Below are positions 1 through 7,815 of a stretch of 64,000 nucleotides of DNA, piece after piece. Source of the stretch: Taibaiella sp. (GTDB lineage Bacteria; Bacteroidota; Bacteroidia; Chitinophagales; Chitinophagaceae); the NCBI GenBank assembly GCA_016786705.1, contig JAEUVV010000013.1:372001-436000 (forward strand). Direction: 5' to 3'. Below the pieces are notes generated by a model that saw only the letters and a list, made by a program, of their open reading frames with translations, was not told the DNA's origin and did not search any database. The translations under genes were made by a program, and so were the position numbers. Positions within the stretch are counted from its first letter, which is position 1. Every line of letters starts with the position of its first letter.

Positions 1-60
1 CTGAAATTAATTTTACAATAAAAGTTAAGCAAATAACAGACCTGAAACAGGCTGCTTGCA
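1..60 (-). repeat. Diverged copy of the leader found at 353-430
   Basis: Read on the minus strand, this stretch ends in the same bases that directly precede the start codon of the small membrane-protein gene at 116-352: a TTTTA-TGTAAAA-like run followed by ATTTCAG. The copy at 353-430 abuts that ATG. The next minus-strand gene therefore probably begins just outside the window and may be a tandem paralogue of the 78-residue gene. The match is partial and was judged by eye. Confidence 0.45.
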
Positions 61-115
61 AGTGATTTAATTAGGTGAAGTCTGATGGCCTTGGCCTGAT
101 TTTTCTTTCTGCGGT

Positions 116-352
116 TTATTCTATTACCGGGCTTGCTTGTTCTGTAGCGATGTCGGCTGTATTAACAGGAGGGATTTTATCTTCCCTATTCGCTACCTCT
201 TCCCGGACTAATGCGAGCTCTTTACGCATTATTGCGGTTGTTTTACGGATACTATAAACCTCTTCTTTTAATGCTTCAAGCTCTTCATTATTGCCTGCAT
301 AAGCGGCTATTAAAAGTAAAAAGAAGTACCCGATGAAATTGTAGTAATTCAT
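116..352 (-). CDS. Small single-pass membrane protein with coiled coil
   Basis: This 78-residue protein has a hydrophobic N-terminal segment (about residues 5-18, FIGYFFLLLIAAYAG). A charged heptad-like region follows (about residues 22-55, rich in Glu, Lys and Leu), and a polar Pro/Thr-rich tail ends the protein. It looks like a membrane-anchored coiled-coil peptide facing the periplasm. It lies 78 bp downstream of the M56 peptidase gene on the same strand and could be the third gene of that unit. I know no family for it. Length and composition favour a real gene, and its leader is repeated at the window edge. Confidence 0.5.
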   Translation of the reverse strand: MNYYNFIGYFFLLLIAAYAGNNEELEALKEEVYSIRKTTAIMRKELALVREEVANREDKIPPVNTADIATEQASPVIE

Positions 353-430
353 CTGAAATTATTTTACAGTAAAAATTGAGATAACAACAGCCTTTATCCT
401 GGCTGCCTAAAGAGCAGAGTTTAGGTTAGC

Positions 431-1909
431 TTAGCGATTACTTTCCTGTTCTTTCATTCGCACTGCTTCCTCGCGTGCCGCTGCAGCTGCCTGCCTTGCC
501 ATATCCGCAGCTATTTTCTCCTGGGCAGCCTCTATTTGCATTAAAGCTGCTTTTGCCCTGGCTGATGCGGCTTCTTTTATGGCCAGCTTCGCCTCTTTCA
601 ACGCTATCGCGGCTTCTTCTTTAGCACGGGCAGCTTCAGCCCTTATCTCTTCTTGTTCCTCTTTGCCTAATACATTTGTATAATGAACAGTGTTGTTGTT
701 AAGGACTGTTACTGTGCGTTGAAAATCCTCCGTATTGATCAGGGCACTTATTTTTTCGCTCAAGGCGGCTATCTGGTCAAATTTTACCGAAGCTTCTTCA
801 GAGGCGGGATCCAGTGCTTCCAATGATTGTTCTATCCGGCGGATTTGCTGGTCCAGCTCATCGATCTTAAACTCACTTTGCTGCAGTGCATAGGCCGGCT
901 GCTCCAATTCTTTTGAGCGGGCTTTGCCTTCACCTGTGTTGATAAAAAGATCCGTTTCCGTGGTAGCCTTAGTCGTTGTTGTAGTGGTTGTACCAGGCTT
1001 TTCCATTTGATTTACAGCCTGGGCTATTTCCTTATTAACGGCTGTTATCTCGCTGTTTCGGGCATGTACAGCGCAGGCAAAGGCAATCGAGAACAATAAA
1101 GGCAGGGCGAGCATTTTGCGCGCATAACTAAACTTGGTTTTTGAGGTTTGAATCATTTGTAATCTTTTTTTGAGATGAGTATTAAGCAAGGGACTGGCAG
1201 CCGGTAAGGTGCTTCCGGAAAAATGGCTGGCCAGGAGCATCTGCGCAAATGCTTTGGTATCCGCCTTTTTGATAGCTTTATGATCCGCCAGGTATTCATG
1301 TATAAGATATACTTCTTTTTTTATTAAATGGAAGAAAGGGTTGAACCAGAAAATAGCTCTTACTATTTCTATCACTATTTTATCATAGGTGTGCTTCTGT
1401 TCAATATGGGCCATTTCATGCTTCATGACTTGTTTACCCAGGTCGGAATGTAAGGGGATGTTGTTTTTCCAAAAAAGATTCCTGAAATAAGAGAAAGGAG
1501 CACTCGCCAGGTCAGTCTGATAGAAATTAATCCCTTCAAACTGTTCCCGGGGAAAACGACGCTTAAGTTTTAAAATTTTAAAGATCCCATAAACAAACCG
1601 GGCAGTTAAGAGCCCGGAGAGTAGAGCAATGATACATACCAGGATACCGGGAACAGAGATCCCGCCATCATTGGCTACACTACTCACCGGTTGCAGTTTA
1701 TTGATCCATACATAAATATCTTTATTTACAGCAATCGTAAAATAACTTACTTTCAATAAAGGCAAAAGCAGGGAAACCAACAGGGTGCCTAAAAGGTAAA
1801 AGCGGTTGTAATGATGAAAGGTCTTATCCTTCAGCAATAATTGGTAATAGCCAAACATCAGCCCCGAGACCAGGACCATTTTGCCCAGATAGATAAATAC
1901 CGCTTCCAT
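431..1909 (-). CDS. M56 family (BlaR1/MecR1-type) membrane metallopeptidase
   Basis: This 492-residue protein is the sensor/protease partner of BlaI-type repressors. In this family a membrane zinc peptidase responds to an extracellular signal and inactivates the repressor. N-terminal transmembrane helices lie at about residues 5-25, 38-60 and 86-108. The zinc motif HEMAH is at 164-168, with a downstream HEYLADH at 204-210 that supplies a further metal-ligand Glu. Another helix lies at about 268-285. The rest is a long Ala/Glu/Lys-rich coiled coil instead of a penicillin-binding sensor domain, so the signal is not necessarily a beta-lactam. The start overlaps the stop of the repressor gene (TAATG), indicating translational coupling. 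Confidence 0.9.
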   Translation of the reverse strand: MEAVFIYLGKMVLVSGLMFGYYQLLLKDKTFHHYNRFYLLGTLLVSLLLPLLKVSYFTIAVNKDIYVWINKLQPVSSVANDGGISVPGILVCIIALLSGLLTARFVYGIFKILKLKRRFPREQFEGINFYQTDLASAPFSYFRNLFWKNNIPLHSDLGKQVMKHEMAHIEQKHTYDKIVIEIVRAIFWFNPFFHLIKKEVYLIHEYLADHKAIKKADTKAFAQMLLASHFSGSTLPAASPLLNTHLKKRLQMIQTSKTKFSYARKMLALPLLFSIAFACAVHARNSEITAVNKEIAQAVNQMEKPGTTTTTTTKATTETDLFINTGEGKARSKELEQPAYALQQSEFKIDELDQQIRRIEQSLEALDPASEEASVKFDQIAALSEKISALINTEDFQRTVTVLNNNTVHYTNVLGKEEQEEIRAEAARAKEEAAIALKEAKLAIKEAASARAKAALMQIEAAQEKIAADMARQAAAAAREEAVRMKEQESNR

Positions 1910-2274
1910 TAGTCTTTATTTTTAAGTTCGTTCAATAGCATTTCCAGGTCTTCTACACTCATTTCGTTTTTCTCTACTAAAAAAGAAACCGCGTTAGTGT
2001 AAGAACCGGAAAAATAATTTTTGACCAGGCTTTTCATGGATTTGCCACTGTATTGCTCTTTCGAAATGAGCGGGAAATATTCATGCTGCCTTCCGAATAT
2101 GGTATAATCCACAAAATTCTTTTCTTTCAAGACCTTCAGGATCGTAGAGACCGTATTGGTATGTGGTTTAGGATCGGGGAATGCTTCAAGAATATCTTTG
2201 AGAAAGCCTTTCCTGAGTTCCCAAAGATACTGCATCACCTGCTCTTCCGCTTTTGTTAAGGATTGAATTTTCAT
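1909..2274 (-). CDS. BlaI/MecI/CopY family transcriptional repressor
   Basis: This 121-residue protein has the usual length of the family. The N-terminal winged helix starts with LTKAEEQVMQYLWE, followed by the recognition region (HTNTVSTILKVLKEKNFV) and a C-terminal dimerisation helix (SVEDLEMLLNELKN). BlaI-type proteins bind as dimers to palindromic operators and are inactivated by the partner M56 peptidase, here encoded immediately downstream with a 1-nt overlap. Two 14-bp ACTA...TAGT palindromes flank the predicted promoter, so autoregulation of the operon is very likely. Confidence 0.93.
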   Translation of the reverse strand: MKIQSLTKAEEQVMQYLWELRKGFLKDILEAFPDPKPHTNTVSTILKVLKEKNFVDYTIFGRQHEYFPLISKEQYSGKSMKSLVKNYFSGSYTNAVSFLVEKNEMSVEDLEMLLNELKNKD

Positions 2275-2318
2275 TTCCCGATGTTTTTAATAGTGCGCCA
2301 TGCGCGACAAACAATATA

Positions 2319-2332
2319 ACTAAATATTTAGT
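2319..2332. promoter_or_regulatory. BlaI-type operator 1, perfect palindrome
   Basis: ACTAAATATTTAGT is a perfect 14-bp palindrome. It covers the predicted transcription start of the minus-strand blaI-like operon, 7 nt beyond the -7 element. Binding here would block promoter escape. The role is inferred from position and symmetry. Confidence 0.7.
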
Positions 2333-2336
2333 GATA

Positions 2337-2366
2337 CAAATATAGAACACTTTTCAATAAATACAA
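2337..2366 (-). promoter_or_regulatory. Bacteroidota promoter of the BlaI/M56 operon
   Basis: On the minus strand, TTG (complement of 2364-2366) is followed after 19 nt by TATATTTG (complement of 2337-2344). This matches the phylum consensus TTG-N19-TAnnTTTG. It lies about 63 bp upstream of the repressor start codon and sits between the two operators. Confidence 0.75.
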
Positions 2367-2379
2367 CTATTTTTTTAGT
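2366..2379. promoter_or_regulatory. BlaI-type operator 2
   Basis: ACTATTTTTTTAGT shares both half-site ends and the following GAT with operator 1 (ACTA...TTTAGTGAT). It abuts the -33 element, and its centre lies 47 bp from the centre of operator 1. Confidence 0.6.
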
Positions 2380-2489
2380 GATAAAGAAAAAAAGATTTTT
2401 CCTCAGAGAATCAGTGAGCAAGCAGGATAAGGAATTTACCTGGAAAGATAAGTGCAGTAGCCACTCTATGTCCTATTTACCTGGAGTCT

Positions 2490-3026
2490 TTATTCCCGAC
2501 CCGTTTTTGCCCCGGATAATAATTTATTGATCCTGGCTATAAATAGCCAATGCCAGATGACGAGTATCATGCCCAGTAAACCCGCGATCTGGCCCAGCAT
2601 ACCCGGTATAAATGATAAGACCTGGGCGATACTCCAGCCTATTCCGGATACCATACCAAAGTCCGAAAGGGATTTTAAGCGTTCGTTGTGTTCCTGTTCT
2701 TTTTCAATAGAACGTGCAATATTAATGACAATAAAAAAGTCTTCAATAAAGTTAAAAGGAATGGCAAACATATACCAAACCGAGCCTGGAGTGGCTTTCC
2801 TGTTTTCGGGCTTTATCAAACTAAGACATCTTTGAAGCGTACGGCAATAAAAAGCTACCATAATAAAAAAAGCGGCCATAAGCAGGATAGCCGGCATGAC
2901 TCCAATCTTAGCTATCTCGCCCAGTACGCTATCCGCCTCTGCGCCTTTAATATAAGGTAATAATGCCCAGGCTACCAGCAAAGCGGTCAATACCAGCCTG
3001 ATCAATAGATTCCCGATAAATTTCAT
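2490..3026 (-). CDS. Four-helix integral membrane protein, unknown function
   Basis: This 178-residue protein has hydrophobic segments at about residues 7-25, 43-62, 85-104 and 127-165, the last long enough to form a hairpin. The loop KPENRKATPGSVWYMF and the soluble helix SIEKEQEHNERLKSL lie between them. I cannot assign a family. It reads in the same direction as the BlaI operon downstream, but about 215 bp and that operon's promoter separate them, so it is probably its own transcript. Confidence 0.75.
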   Translation of the reverse strand: MKFIGNLLIRLVLTALLVAWALLPYIKGAEADSVLGEIAKIGVMPAILLMAAFFIMVAFYCRTLQRCLSLIKPENRKATPGSVWYMFAIPFNFIEDFFIVINIARSIEKEQEHNERLKSLSDFGMVSGIGWSIAQVLSFIPGMLGQIAGLLGMILVIWHWLFIARINKLLSGAKTGRE

Positions 3027-3204
3027 GAGCCGTTTAGTTTTAAGTGAGGCATACCCCTCGCGTTGCTAAAATACAGCTATCTGTCCAGAAAAAAAATAAG
3101 GAACCCTCTAATAAGTTAGCCGGGTGGCACGGGAATTGGCTATTTGCGTATCCAGCCTGTAATAGGTATAACTAAAAATAACAAAAAATAGCAGAGGCGG
3201 ACCT

Positions 3205-3256
3205 ATCAAAGCGCTGCCCCTGGAAAGTGTCTAACTTTTAGGGGCAGTGCTTTGAT
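3205..3256. repeat. Long hairpin resembling an insertion-sequence end
   Basis: A 17-bp near-perfect inverted repeat (3205-3221 with 3240-3256, one mismatch) encloses an 18-nt loop that itself holds AAAGT/ACTTT. The outer arm includes GGGGCAGTGC next to AAAGTGTCTAACTTTTA. The minus-strand reading AAAAGTTAGACAC beside a CCCC run recalls terminal repeats of IS elements common in Bacteroidota. There is no T-tract on either strand, so it is not a standard terminator. No transposase is nearby. Confidence 0.5.
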
Positions 3257-3288
3257 ACAGATCTCTATTGCTGTAAATGATGCTAAAA

Positions 3289-3519
3289 TTATTTCAGGTC
3301 CTCGATGGCCGCACCAAAGTTGATGTGCAGGACGTTACCATTGGACATCACTAATGCCGGCACCGACTTTACCCCCGCAGCTTCCGCGGCCTTGACTTTT
3401 GTAGCATCTGCTCCCAGGTTAACGACATGCACTTGCTCCTCAGGAATGAGGTTTAAAATATCCTGTTCCGCACTCAGGCAAACCGGGCAGCCGGCATGAT
3501 AAAAAATTGCTTTTGACAT
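3289..3519 (-). CDS. Small thioredoxin-fold protein with CPVC active site
   Basis: This 76-residue protein starts with a beta strand (AIFYHAGCPVC) and has the redox motif CPVC at residues 11-14. A helix and a second strand follow (VHVVNLG), and the cis-Pro loop SVPALV is typical of the thioredoxin/glutaredoxin fold. At 76 residues it is close to glutaredoxin or mini-thioredoxin length. It probably acts as a cytoplasmic thiol-disulfide exchanger. It lies 75 bp downstream of the DHDPS-like gene on the same strand and may be the last gene of that unit, divergent from the MocR regulator. Confidence 0.8.
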   Translation of the reverse strand: MSKAIFYHAGCPVCLSAEQDILNLIPEEQVHVVNLGADATKVKAAEAAGVKSVPALVMSNGNVLHINFGAAIEDLK

Positions 3520-3594
3520 TTGCTTTGAATTAATTTTGATTGCATTATTGCAGGAATAAAATTAGTATCAGCCGGGCTTACCCGGCTGATACAG

Positions 3595-4509
3595 TTAGGA
3601 AATAAACGACTGGTCCAGTGGAGCAGGACTGTGTACTAAGGAAAGGATCCTTTCCAGTTCACTGATTTCCTGTGCAGTTAGTGGCATCAGGGGACTACGG
3701 AGATAACCGCCTTCCTCACCCAGCAGGTTCAAACCGGCCTGCACTGCCCGCGGCAAGCCTTTCGCGACTATGAACTGCAACAGTTCAGATTGCCGGTAGA
3801 AAACCTGCCGGGACTTATCCAGGTCACCGGACAATACGGCCTTATACAAAGCATTGTTCAGCTCAGGGATCAGGTTGGGCGCCGCGGTACACCAGCCGCT
3901 TGCCCCTGCTGCAAACGCAGCCAGCGCCAGGGGATTGGAGCCATTATAGAAAGCTACCTCCTCACCCAGTGTTTTCCGGAGCAGGTGCATCCTCTGTATA
4001 TCGCCGGTACTTTCCTTGATCATAGTAACATTGGGAATCTGTAATAAACGCCTGAGTAAAGCCGGGGACATGTCAATCCCACTGGTAGCGGGGTTATTAT
4101 AAGCCATAATGGGAATGGATACCGCGGCCGCGACTTTATCGTAATGCCGGAAGATCTCTTCATCGCTCAGTTTCCAGTAACTCATAGGGATGATCATAAG
4201 AGCTGTCGCTCCCGCTGCTTCCGCAAAACGGGCATGGTATACCGTGCGTTCTGTAGTCAGGTTAGAAACGCCCAGCAGTGTGGGTACCCGGCCGGCCACC
4301 TGCTGTATCGCAGCTTCAGCAACGGCCTCTTTCTCTTCATCCGACAAATAAGGTAATACACCAGTGCTGCCTAAAGGAGCAATAGCGTCCGAGCCGGAAA
4401 CAACCAGCCGTTCTACCTGTTTCTTAAACAAGGGGATATCTACTTTTTCCAGGGCATCAAATGGGGTGATGGGGTAAGCGATCACCCCCTTTAGCGGAAC
4501 ATTTTTCAT
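3595..4509 (-). CDS. Dihydrodipicolinate synthase/N-acetylneuraminate lyase family aldolase
   Basis: This 304-residue class I aldolase is a TIM barrel of standard family length. The GSTG phosphate/carboxylate-binding motif is at 47-50, the catalytic Tyr at 137 (AYNNPATSG) and the Schiff-base Lys at 165 (MIKESTG). Family members cleave or condense pyruvate with an aldehyde. The biosynthetic dapA is usually elsewhere, and the neighbours here are a cupin and a MocR regulator. A catabolic 2-keto-3-deoxy acid or hydroxyproline-type aldolase is therefore as likely as lysine synthesis. The gene lies 41 bp after the cupin gene, probably in one operon. Confidence 0.88.
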   Translation of the reverse strand: MKNVPLKGVIAYPITPFDALEKVDIPLFKKQVERLVVSGSDAIAPLGSTGVLPYLSDEEKEAVAEAAIQQVAGRVPTLLGVSNLTTERTVYHARFAEAAGATALMIIPMSYWKLSDEEIFRHYDKVAAAVSIPIMAYNNPATSGIDMSPALLRRLLQIPNVTMIKESTGDIQRMHLLRKTLGEEVAFYNGSNPLALAAFAAGASGWCTAAPNLIPELNNALYKAVLSGDLDKSRQVFYRQSELLQFIVAKGLPRAVQAGLNLLGEEGGYLRSPLMPLTAQEISELERILSLVHSPAPLDQSFIS

Positions 4510-4550
4510 GCTTGTTATTTTTAAAATGGTCTAAAAAAATGGTAGCGGGG

Positions 4551-5036
4551 TTACAGATCACGGCCTTCCTCTTCCCGCAATGCCACTCCTAAATGCTGTA
4601 GCTGCGGCGCGTTTTCGCAGGCAATATATTTTGCCGGTTCACTATCGCTGGTGTTTTGATGCCTGTGCCAGGCCCAGGAAGGGATGTAAACGGCATCTCC
4701 GGCTTCCCACTCTACTCTTTCGTTCTCCACTTCGGTCCAGCCTTTTCCTTCGATGACATACAATACGGTTTCATAAGTATGCCGGTGCCTGTTCGTAAGC
4801 TGGCCGGGTAATAAACCGCCTATGGTCATGCTCACATTCCGTGTGGGCAGGTCAACGAAAAATACCGGGTGTTTTCTTTCCGCGGAAAATTGATCGTGTT
4901 CTCCTGCCTTCTCCACGTTTTTATGAATGAGGTGGGAAGGTTGTACATATTCCGGACGGGCGAAGGTCCGGTGAAAATCTTTAGAGCTAAACTGTTGTTG
5001 CTCTTTACCCGAAACAGTTTTTGTTGATAATGACAT
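4551..5036 (-). CDS. Cupin-domain protein
   Basis: This 161-residue protein carries both cupin motifs. Motif 1 is NRHRHTYETVLYVIEGKG (about residues 82-99). Motif 2 is GDAVYIPSWAWHRHQN (about 112-127) with the metal-ligand His and terminal Asn. It has one cupin core preceded by an extended N-terminal arm (HPVFFVDLP). Metal-dependent dioxygenases, isomerases and sensory cupins share this architecture, so the substrate is unknown. It is the first gene of the minus-strand unit that ends with the aldolase and the thioredoxin-like gene, 97 bp from the divergent MocR gene. Confidence 0.85.
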   Translation of the reverse strand: MSLSTKTVSGKEQQQFSSKDFHRTFARPEYVQPSHLIHKNVEKAGEHDQFSAERKHPVFFVDLPTRNVSMTIGGLLPGQLTNRHRHTYETVLYVIEGKGWTEVENERVEWEAGDAVYIPSWAWHRHQNTSDSEPAKYIACENAPQLQHLGVALREEEGRDL

Positions 5037-5082
5037 AAGTAAAATTTTATCGTGTTTGCATTATTGCTTTACAAAAGTAGCT

Positions 5083-5090
5083 TACCTTTG
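5083..5090 (+). promoter_or_regulatory. Predicted -7 element of the MocR-type gene
   Basis: TACCTTTG fits TAnnTTTG and lies 43 bp before the start codon. A TTG at 5064-5066 is only 16 nt upstream, closer than the preferred 19, so the -33 assignment is uncertain. The short divergent space (5037-5133) must also hold the cupin operon promoter and any MocR operator. Confidence 0.45.
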
Positions 5091-5133
5091 GACCATCAAA
5101 ATGATACAGTTTTAACATAAACAAATAGTCCAG

Positions 5134-6552
5134 ATGCTGAGACCCTGGAAATTAGAGCTACAATTAGACCCGGCAAGTGATAAGGCCATTTACCTCCAGA
5201 TTGCCGATGCTATCATTGCCGATATACAGTCGGGCCGCCTGAAAAGCGGTACGGCCCTTCCCGGAAGCCGTATCCTGGCCCGCGATTTGCAGCTTAACCG
5301 GAATACAATAGTAGAAGCCCTAAATGTATTGCTGCATGAAGAGTGGCTGGTAAGCAAAGAAAGAAAAGGCACTTTTGTAGCGGATGTACTCCCGGCATTG
5401 CCAGTAACTAAGCAGGTGGCAGGTACAGTCGCTACACCCGAAACACCCAAAATCGCGATCCGCATCAATTTCGACGACGGGTCCCCGGACAGCAAGATCG
5501 CTCCGGTAGCCGCGCTGGCAAGAGCTTATCGCCAAATCTTTAACCGCAAGGCCCGGTGGCAGATGATGGGCTATGGCGATGATAAAGGCGATACGGCATT
5601 CCGCAATGCGATAGTGCAGATGCTGAATCATCAAAGAGGAATGCAGCTGGATGAACAGCAACTCTTTATTACCAGGGGTAGCCAGATGGCAATGTACCTG
5701 ACCGCGCATTGCCTATTGAAAAAAGGAGATTATGTGCTGGTCGAAAGTCCCGGGTACCAGCCGGCCTGGCGGGCATTTGAACATGCCGGCGCACAGTTGT
5801 TGCCGGTTAAGGTAGACCAGGATGGCTTAATGGTCGAAGAGGTGCGGAAATGGCTGCAGCGGCATCCGGGTATCAAAGCGATCTATACAACACCCCATCA
5901 TCAATACCCTACTACGGTAACACTAAGCCTGCAAAGAAGACTGGAGCTGATCCGCCTGTCGAATGAATATGATTTTACCATTATCGAAGATGATTACGAC
6001 AATGAGTTTCATTTCGGTTACCGGCCCGTATTGCCTTTATCCAGTTACCCGGAATTGAAAAATTATGTTTACATCGGGACGATGAGTAAAGTCGTGGCAC
6101 CGGCCCTGCGGATCGGTTACCTGGCCAGCAAAGACAAGGCATTCCTGGACCTGGTCGCGGCACACCGCAGGATCATTGACGTACAGGGCGACGCCATTAT
6201 GGAGCAGGCCGTTTTGCAGCTGATACAGGACGGCACCATAAAACGGCACCTGAAGAAAGCTACTCAATATTATAAAGGTAAACGGGATGTAGTGGCGGCT
6301 TTATTAAAAAAGTACCTGGGCTCAAAAGCAGGCTTCGATGTCCCCGAAGGAGGACTGGCATTTTGGGTAGCTCCTAAGTGTCCAGTAGACTGGCAACTTG
6401 TGCAAGCACATTTGCAGCAGAAAGGGATTCGTATCCTGCACCCGGAAACTTACAGCTTTAAGCAAACGGCAAACGGGTTAAGGCTGGGCTATGCCTATCT
6501 CTCTGAAGCGCAACTCGAAGAAGGATTGAAAGCTTTGGGAGCATGTTTATAA
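5134..6552 (+). CDS. MocR-type (GntR HTH + PLP aminotransferase) regulator
   Basis: This 472-residue protein fuses an N-terminal GntR winged helix (about residues 14-85, with the SGTALPGSRILARDLQLNRN signature) to a fold-type I aminotransferase domain. The domain carries TPHHQYPT at 253-260, EDDYDNEF at 285-292 and the PLP-binding Lys at 319 in GTMSKVVAPALRIGY. The best known members, such as PdxR and GabR, sense PLP and an amino compound. It is transcribed divergently from the cupin/aldolase/thioredoxin-like unit, which is its most likely target. A TGCAACTA hairpin terminator follows. Confidence 0.92.
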   Translation: MLRPWKLELQLDPASDKAIYLQIADAIIADIQSGRLKSGTALPGSRILARDLQLNRNTIVEALNVLLHEEWLVSKERKGTFVADVLPALPVTKQVAGTVATPETPKIAIRINFDDGSPDSKIAPVAALARAYRQIFNRKARWQMMGYGDDKGDTAFRNAIVQMLNHQRGMQLDEQQLFITRGSQMAMYLTAHCLLKKGDYVLVESPGYQPAWRAFEHAGAQLLPVKVDQDGLMVEEVRKWLQRHPGIKAIYTTPHHQYPTTVTLSLQRRLELIRLSNEYDFTIIEDDYDNEFHFGYRPVLPLSSYPELKNYVYIGTMSKVVAPALRIGYLASKDKAFLDLVAAHRRIIDVQGDAIMEQAVLQLIQDGTIKRHLKKATQYYKGKRDVVAALLKKYLGSKAGFDVPEGGLAFWVAPKCPVDWQLVQAHLQQKGIRILHPETYSFKQTANGLRLGYAYLSEAQLEEGLKALGACL

Positions 6553-6584
6553 GTAAGTAACTAAGCACTGGTAAAAAAAGAAGA

Positions 6585-6632
6585 TGCAACTAAACCTCTT
6601 CTGCATTGGTCAATAGTTGCACCCGTTTTTTT
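6585..6632 (+). terminator. Likely Rho-independent terminator
   Basis: TGCAACTA (6585-6592) and TAGTTGCA (6614-6621) form an 8-bp stem with a long loop, followed by CCCG and a run of seven T. It is suitably placed 33 bp after the MocR stop codon. The long loop lowers confidence. Confidence 0.5.
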
Positions 6633-7153
6633 CCTGGTCTTGTGTTAGTTAAAGGTTACAGCAAAAGTATACTTTCGCATCTACAAAAGATAAGCCGGGA
6701 AAGGTTTTAACAATATGATGACAAGCCGCAGCCCTGACTGGATTTCGGTATTATCAAAATGGGATAGATGCTAGCACGAAATAGCCCCAACTACCCCAAA
6801 AGCACTTATTATGAACCTTTACTTGCTCTTTTAATCCTCACTATCCTTATAGTACCACTGCCCCTGCACGGAACGTGACGGCCTAAGGCAGGAATGGCGG
6901 GCACTTCAATCCTCAAAAGATAGACCGGTCGACGGAACAATTTACGCTGGGGCAGAAAAAATTAAATATTTATCGTGGTTATTAAGATCACGGCTAGACC
7001 TATAACCAGGAGCCTGGCGATACTTTGGAAGTCATAAAATCGCCGTTCAGGGTAATAATTACAGTACACCGGGAATTAAAAAACTGGCTACCCACCAGGG
7101 GAAAATTATCTCGAAAGCCCCCTGCTTAAATCCCTGTTATGTTATAGAACTCC
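6633..7153. other. Gene-free stretch between convergent genes
   Basis: About 520 bp without a credible reading frame on either strand. Parts near 6980-7120 look faintly coding (a short reading such as KIAVQGNNYSTPGIKKLAT at the 3' end) but are broken by stops. A decayed gene is possible but not demonstrated. I see no RNA gene or clear repeat. Confidence 0.4.
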
Positions 7154-7648
7154 TTAATTATTGATCATCACCCCAAGCTTCGGGTCTTTATTACGCAGGT
7201 CAATACCACCTTCATAAACGGATTTTAAATTATGCAGGTAAAAGGCCCAGCCGCTGGAACAGCCCAGGCGAATATATTGCTTCGAATGGTCGTCTTGCGG
7301 TATATTATAATGCCGCAGTTCGATAATTACATATTCATCAAGTGTGCTCAAGCGAAGGTCTACCAGGCTGTTCCCTTCAAAAGTAAACTGAAGAAAATCT
7401 TTCCCATTGGCCTCCAGGATTTTCCCATGCAAAGGATTGGTATCAAGGTACCAGTACCAATCATATAGCATACCACTTGCTGCAGATTGCTCTCTTTCCG
7501 CCAGCTCAGCCTCTTCAGCACGAAAAGCTGCGCGCTCTAAAAACCATCGCTCCAGATCGGCCGGAACAGTCCAGGCTTTATAAATGTCGGCAAGCGAGGC
7601 TTTAATCGCAATGCGCTTGGTAAATGAGGTCCAATCGAAATTGTTCAT
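7154..7648 (-). CDS. SRPBCC/AHSA1-like START-fold protein
   Basis: From ATG at 7648 the protein is 164 residues and begins MNNFDWTSFTKRIAIKASL. This matches the usual AHSA1 opening, in which SLADIYKAWTVPADLERWFL forms the first helix-loop. A longer frame extends to 7741 but adds a non-conserved N-terminus, so the internal start is preferred. Further family-like parts are the beta strands around LQFTFEGNSLVDL and the C-terminal helix WAFYLHNLKSVYEGGIDLR. The fold binds hydrophobic ligands or assists Hsp90-like chaperones. No specific ligand can be named. It is convergent with the MocR gene. Confidence 0.82.
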   Translation of the reverse strand: MNNFDWTSFTKRIAIKASLADIYKAWTVPADLERWFLERAAFRAEEAELAEREQSAASGMLYDWYWYLDTNPLHGKILEANGKDFLQFTFEGNSLVDLRLSTLDEYVIIELRHYNIPQDDHSKQYIRLGCSSGWAFYLHNLKSVYEGGIDLRNKDPKLGVMINN

Positions 7649-7765
7649 GATAGTAAATTTAGGGTCTAGCAATAATAAAGATATCGAAAGATAACTATTT
7701 CTCCAAGGTCCCCATGAATCAGCACAGGGAAGCCCGGCCACCTGCTGTAAGCAAATTAGTGCTAT

Positions 7766-7792
7766 AAAAAGGGGTTCCGGTACCGGAACCCC
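7766..7792 (-). terminator. Rho-independent terminator of the T9SS cargo gene
   Basis: A perfect 22-nt palindrome at 7771-7792 (GGGGTTCCGGT with its complement) is followed on the minus strand by a run of five T. It lies 24 bp after the stop codon of the gene at 7816-10785. Confidence 0.85.
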
Positions 7793-7815
7793 TTGCCTAC
7801 ATTACAGGGAAATGT

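Noticed and set aside
1..7000. Beta-lactam resistance locus based on the BlaI/M56 pair
   Set aside because: The M56 protein lacks a penicillin-binding sensor domain and no beta-lactamase gene is nearby. Such pairs in this phylum often serve other signals.
6980..7150. Degenerate protein-coding remnant
   Set aside because: Short coding-like stretches are broken by stops in every frame and I cannot link them to a family. They are recorded only as part of the intergenic note.
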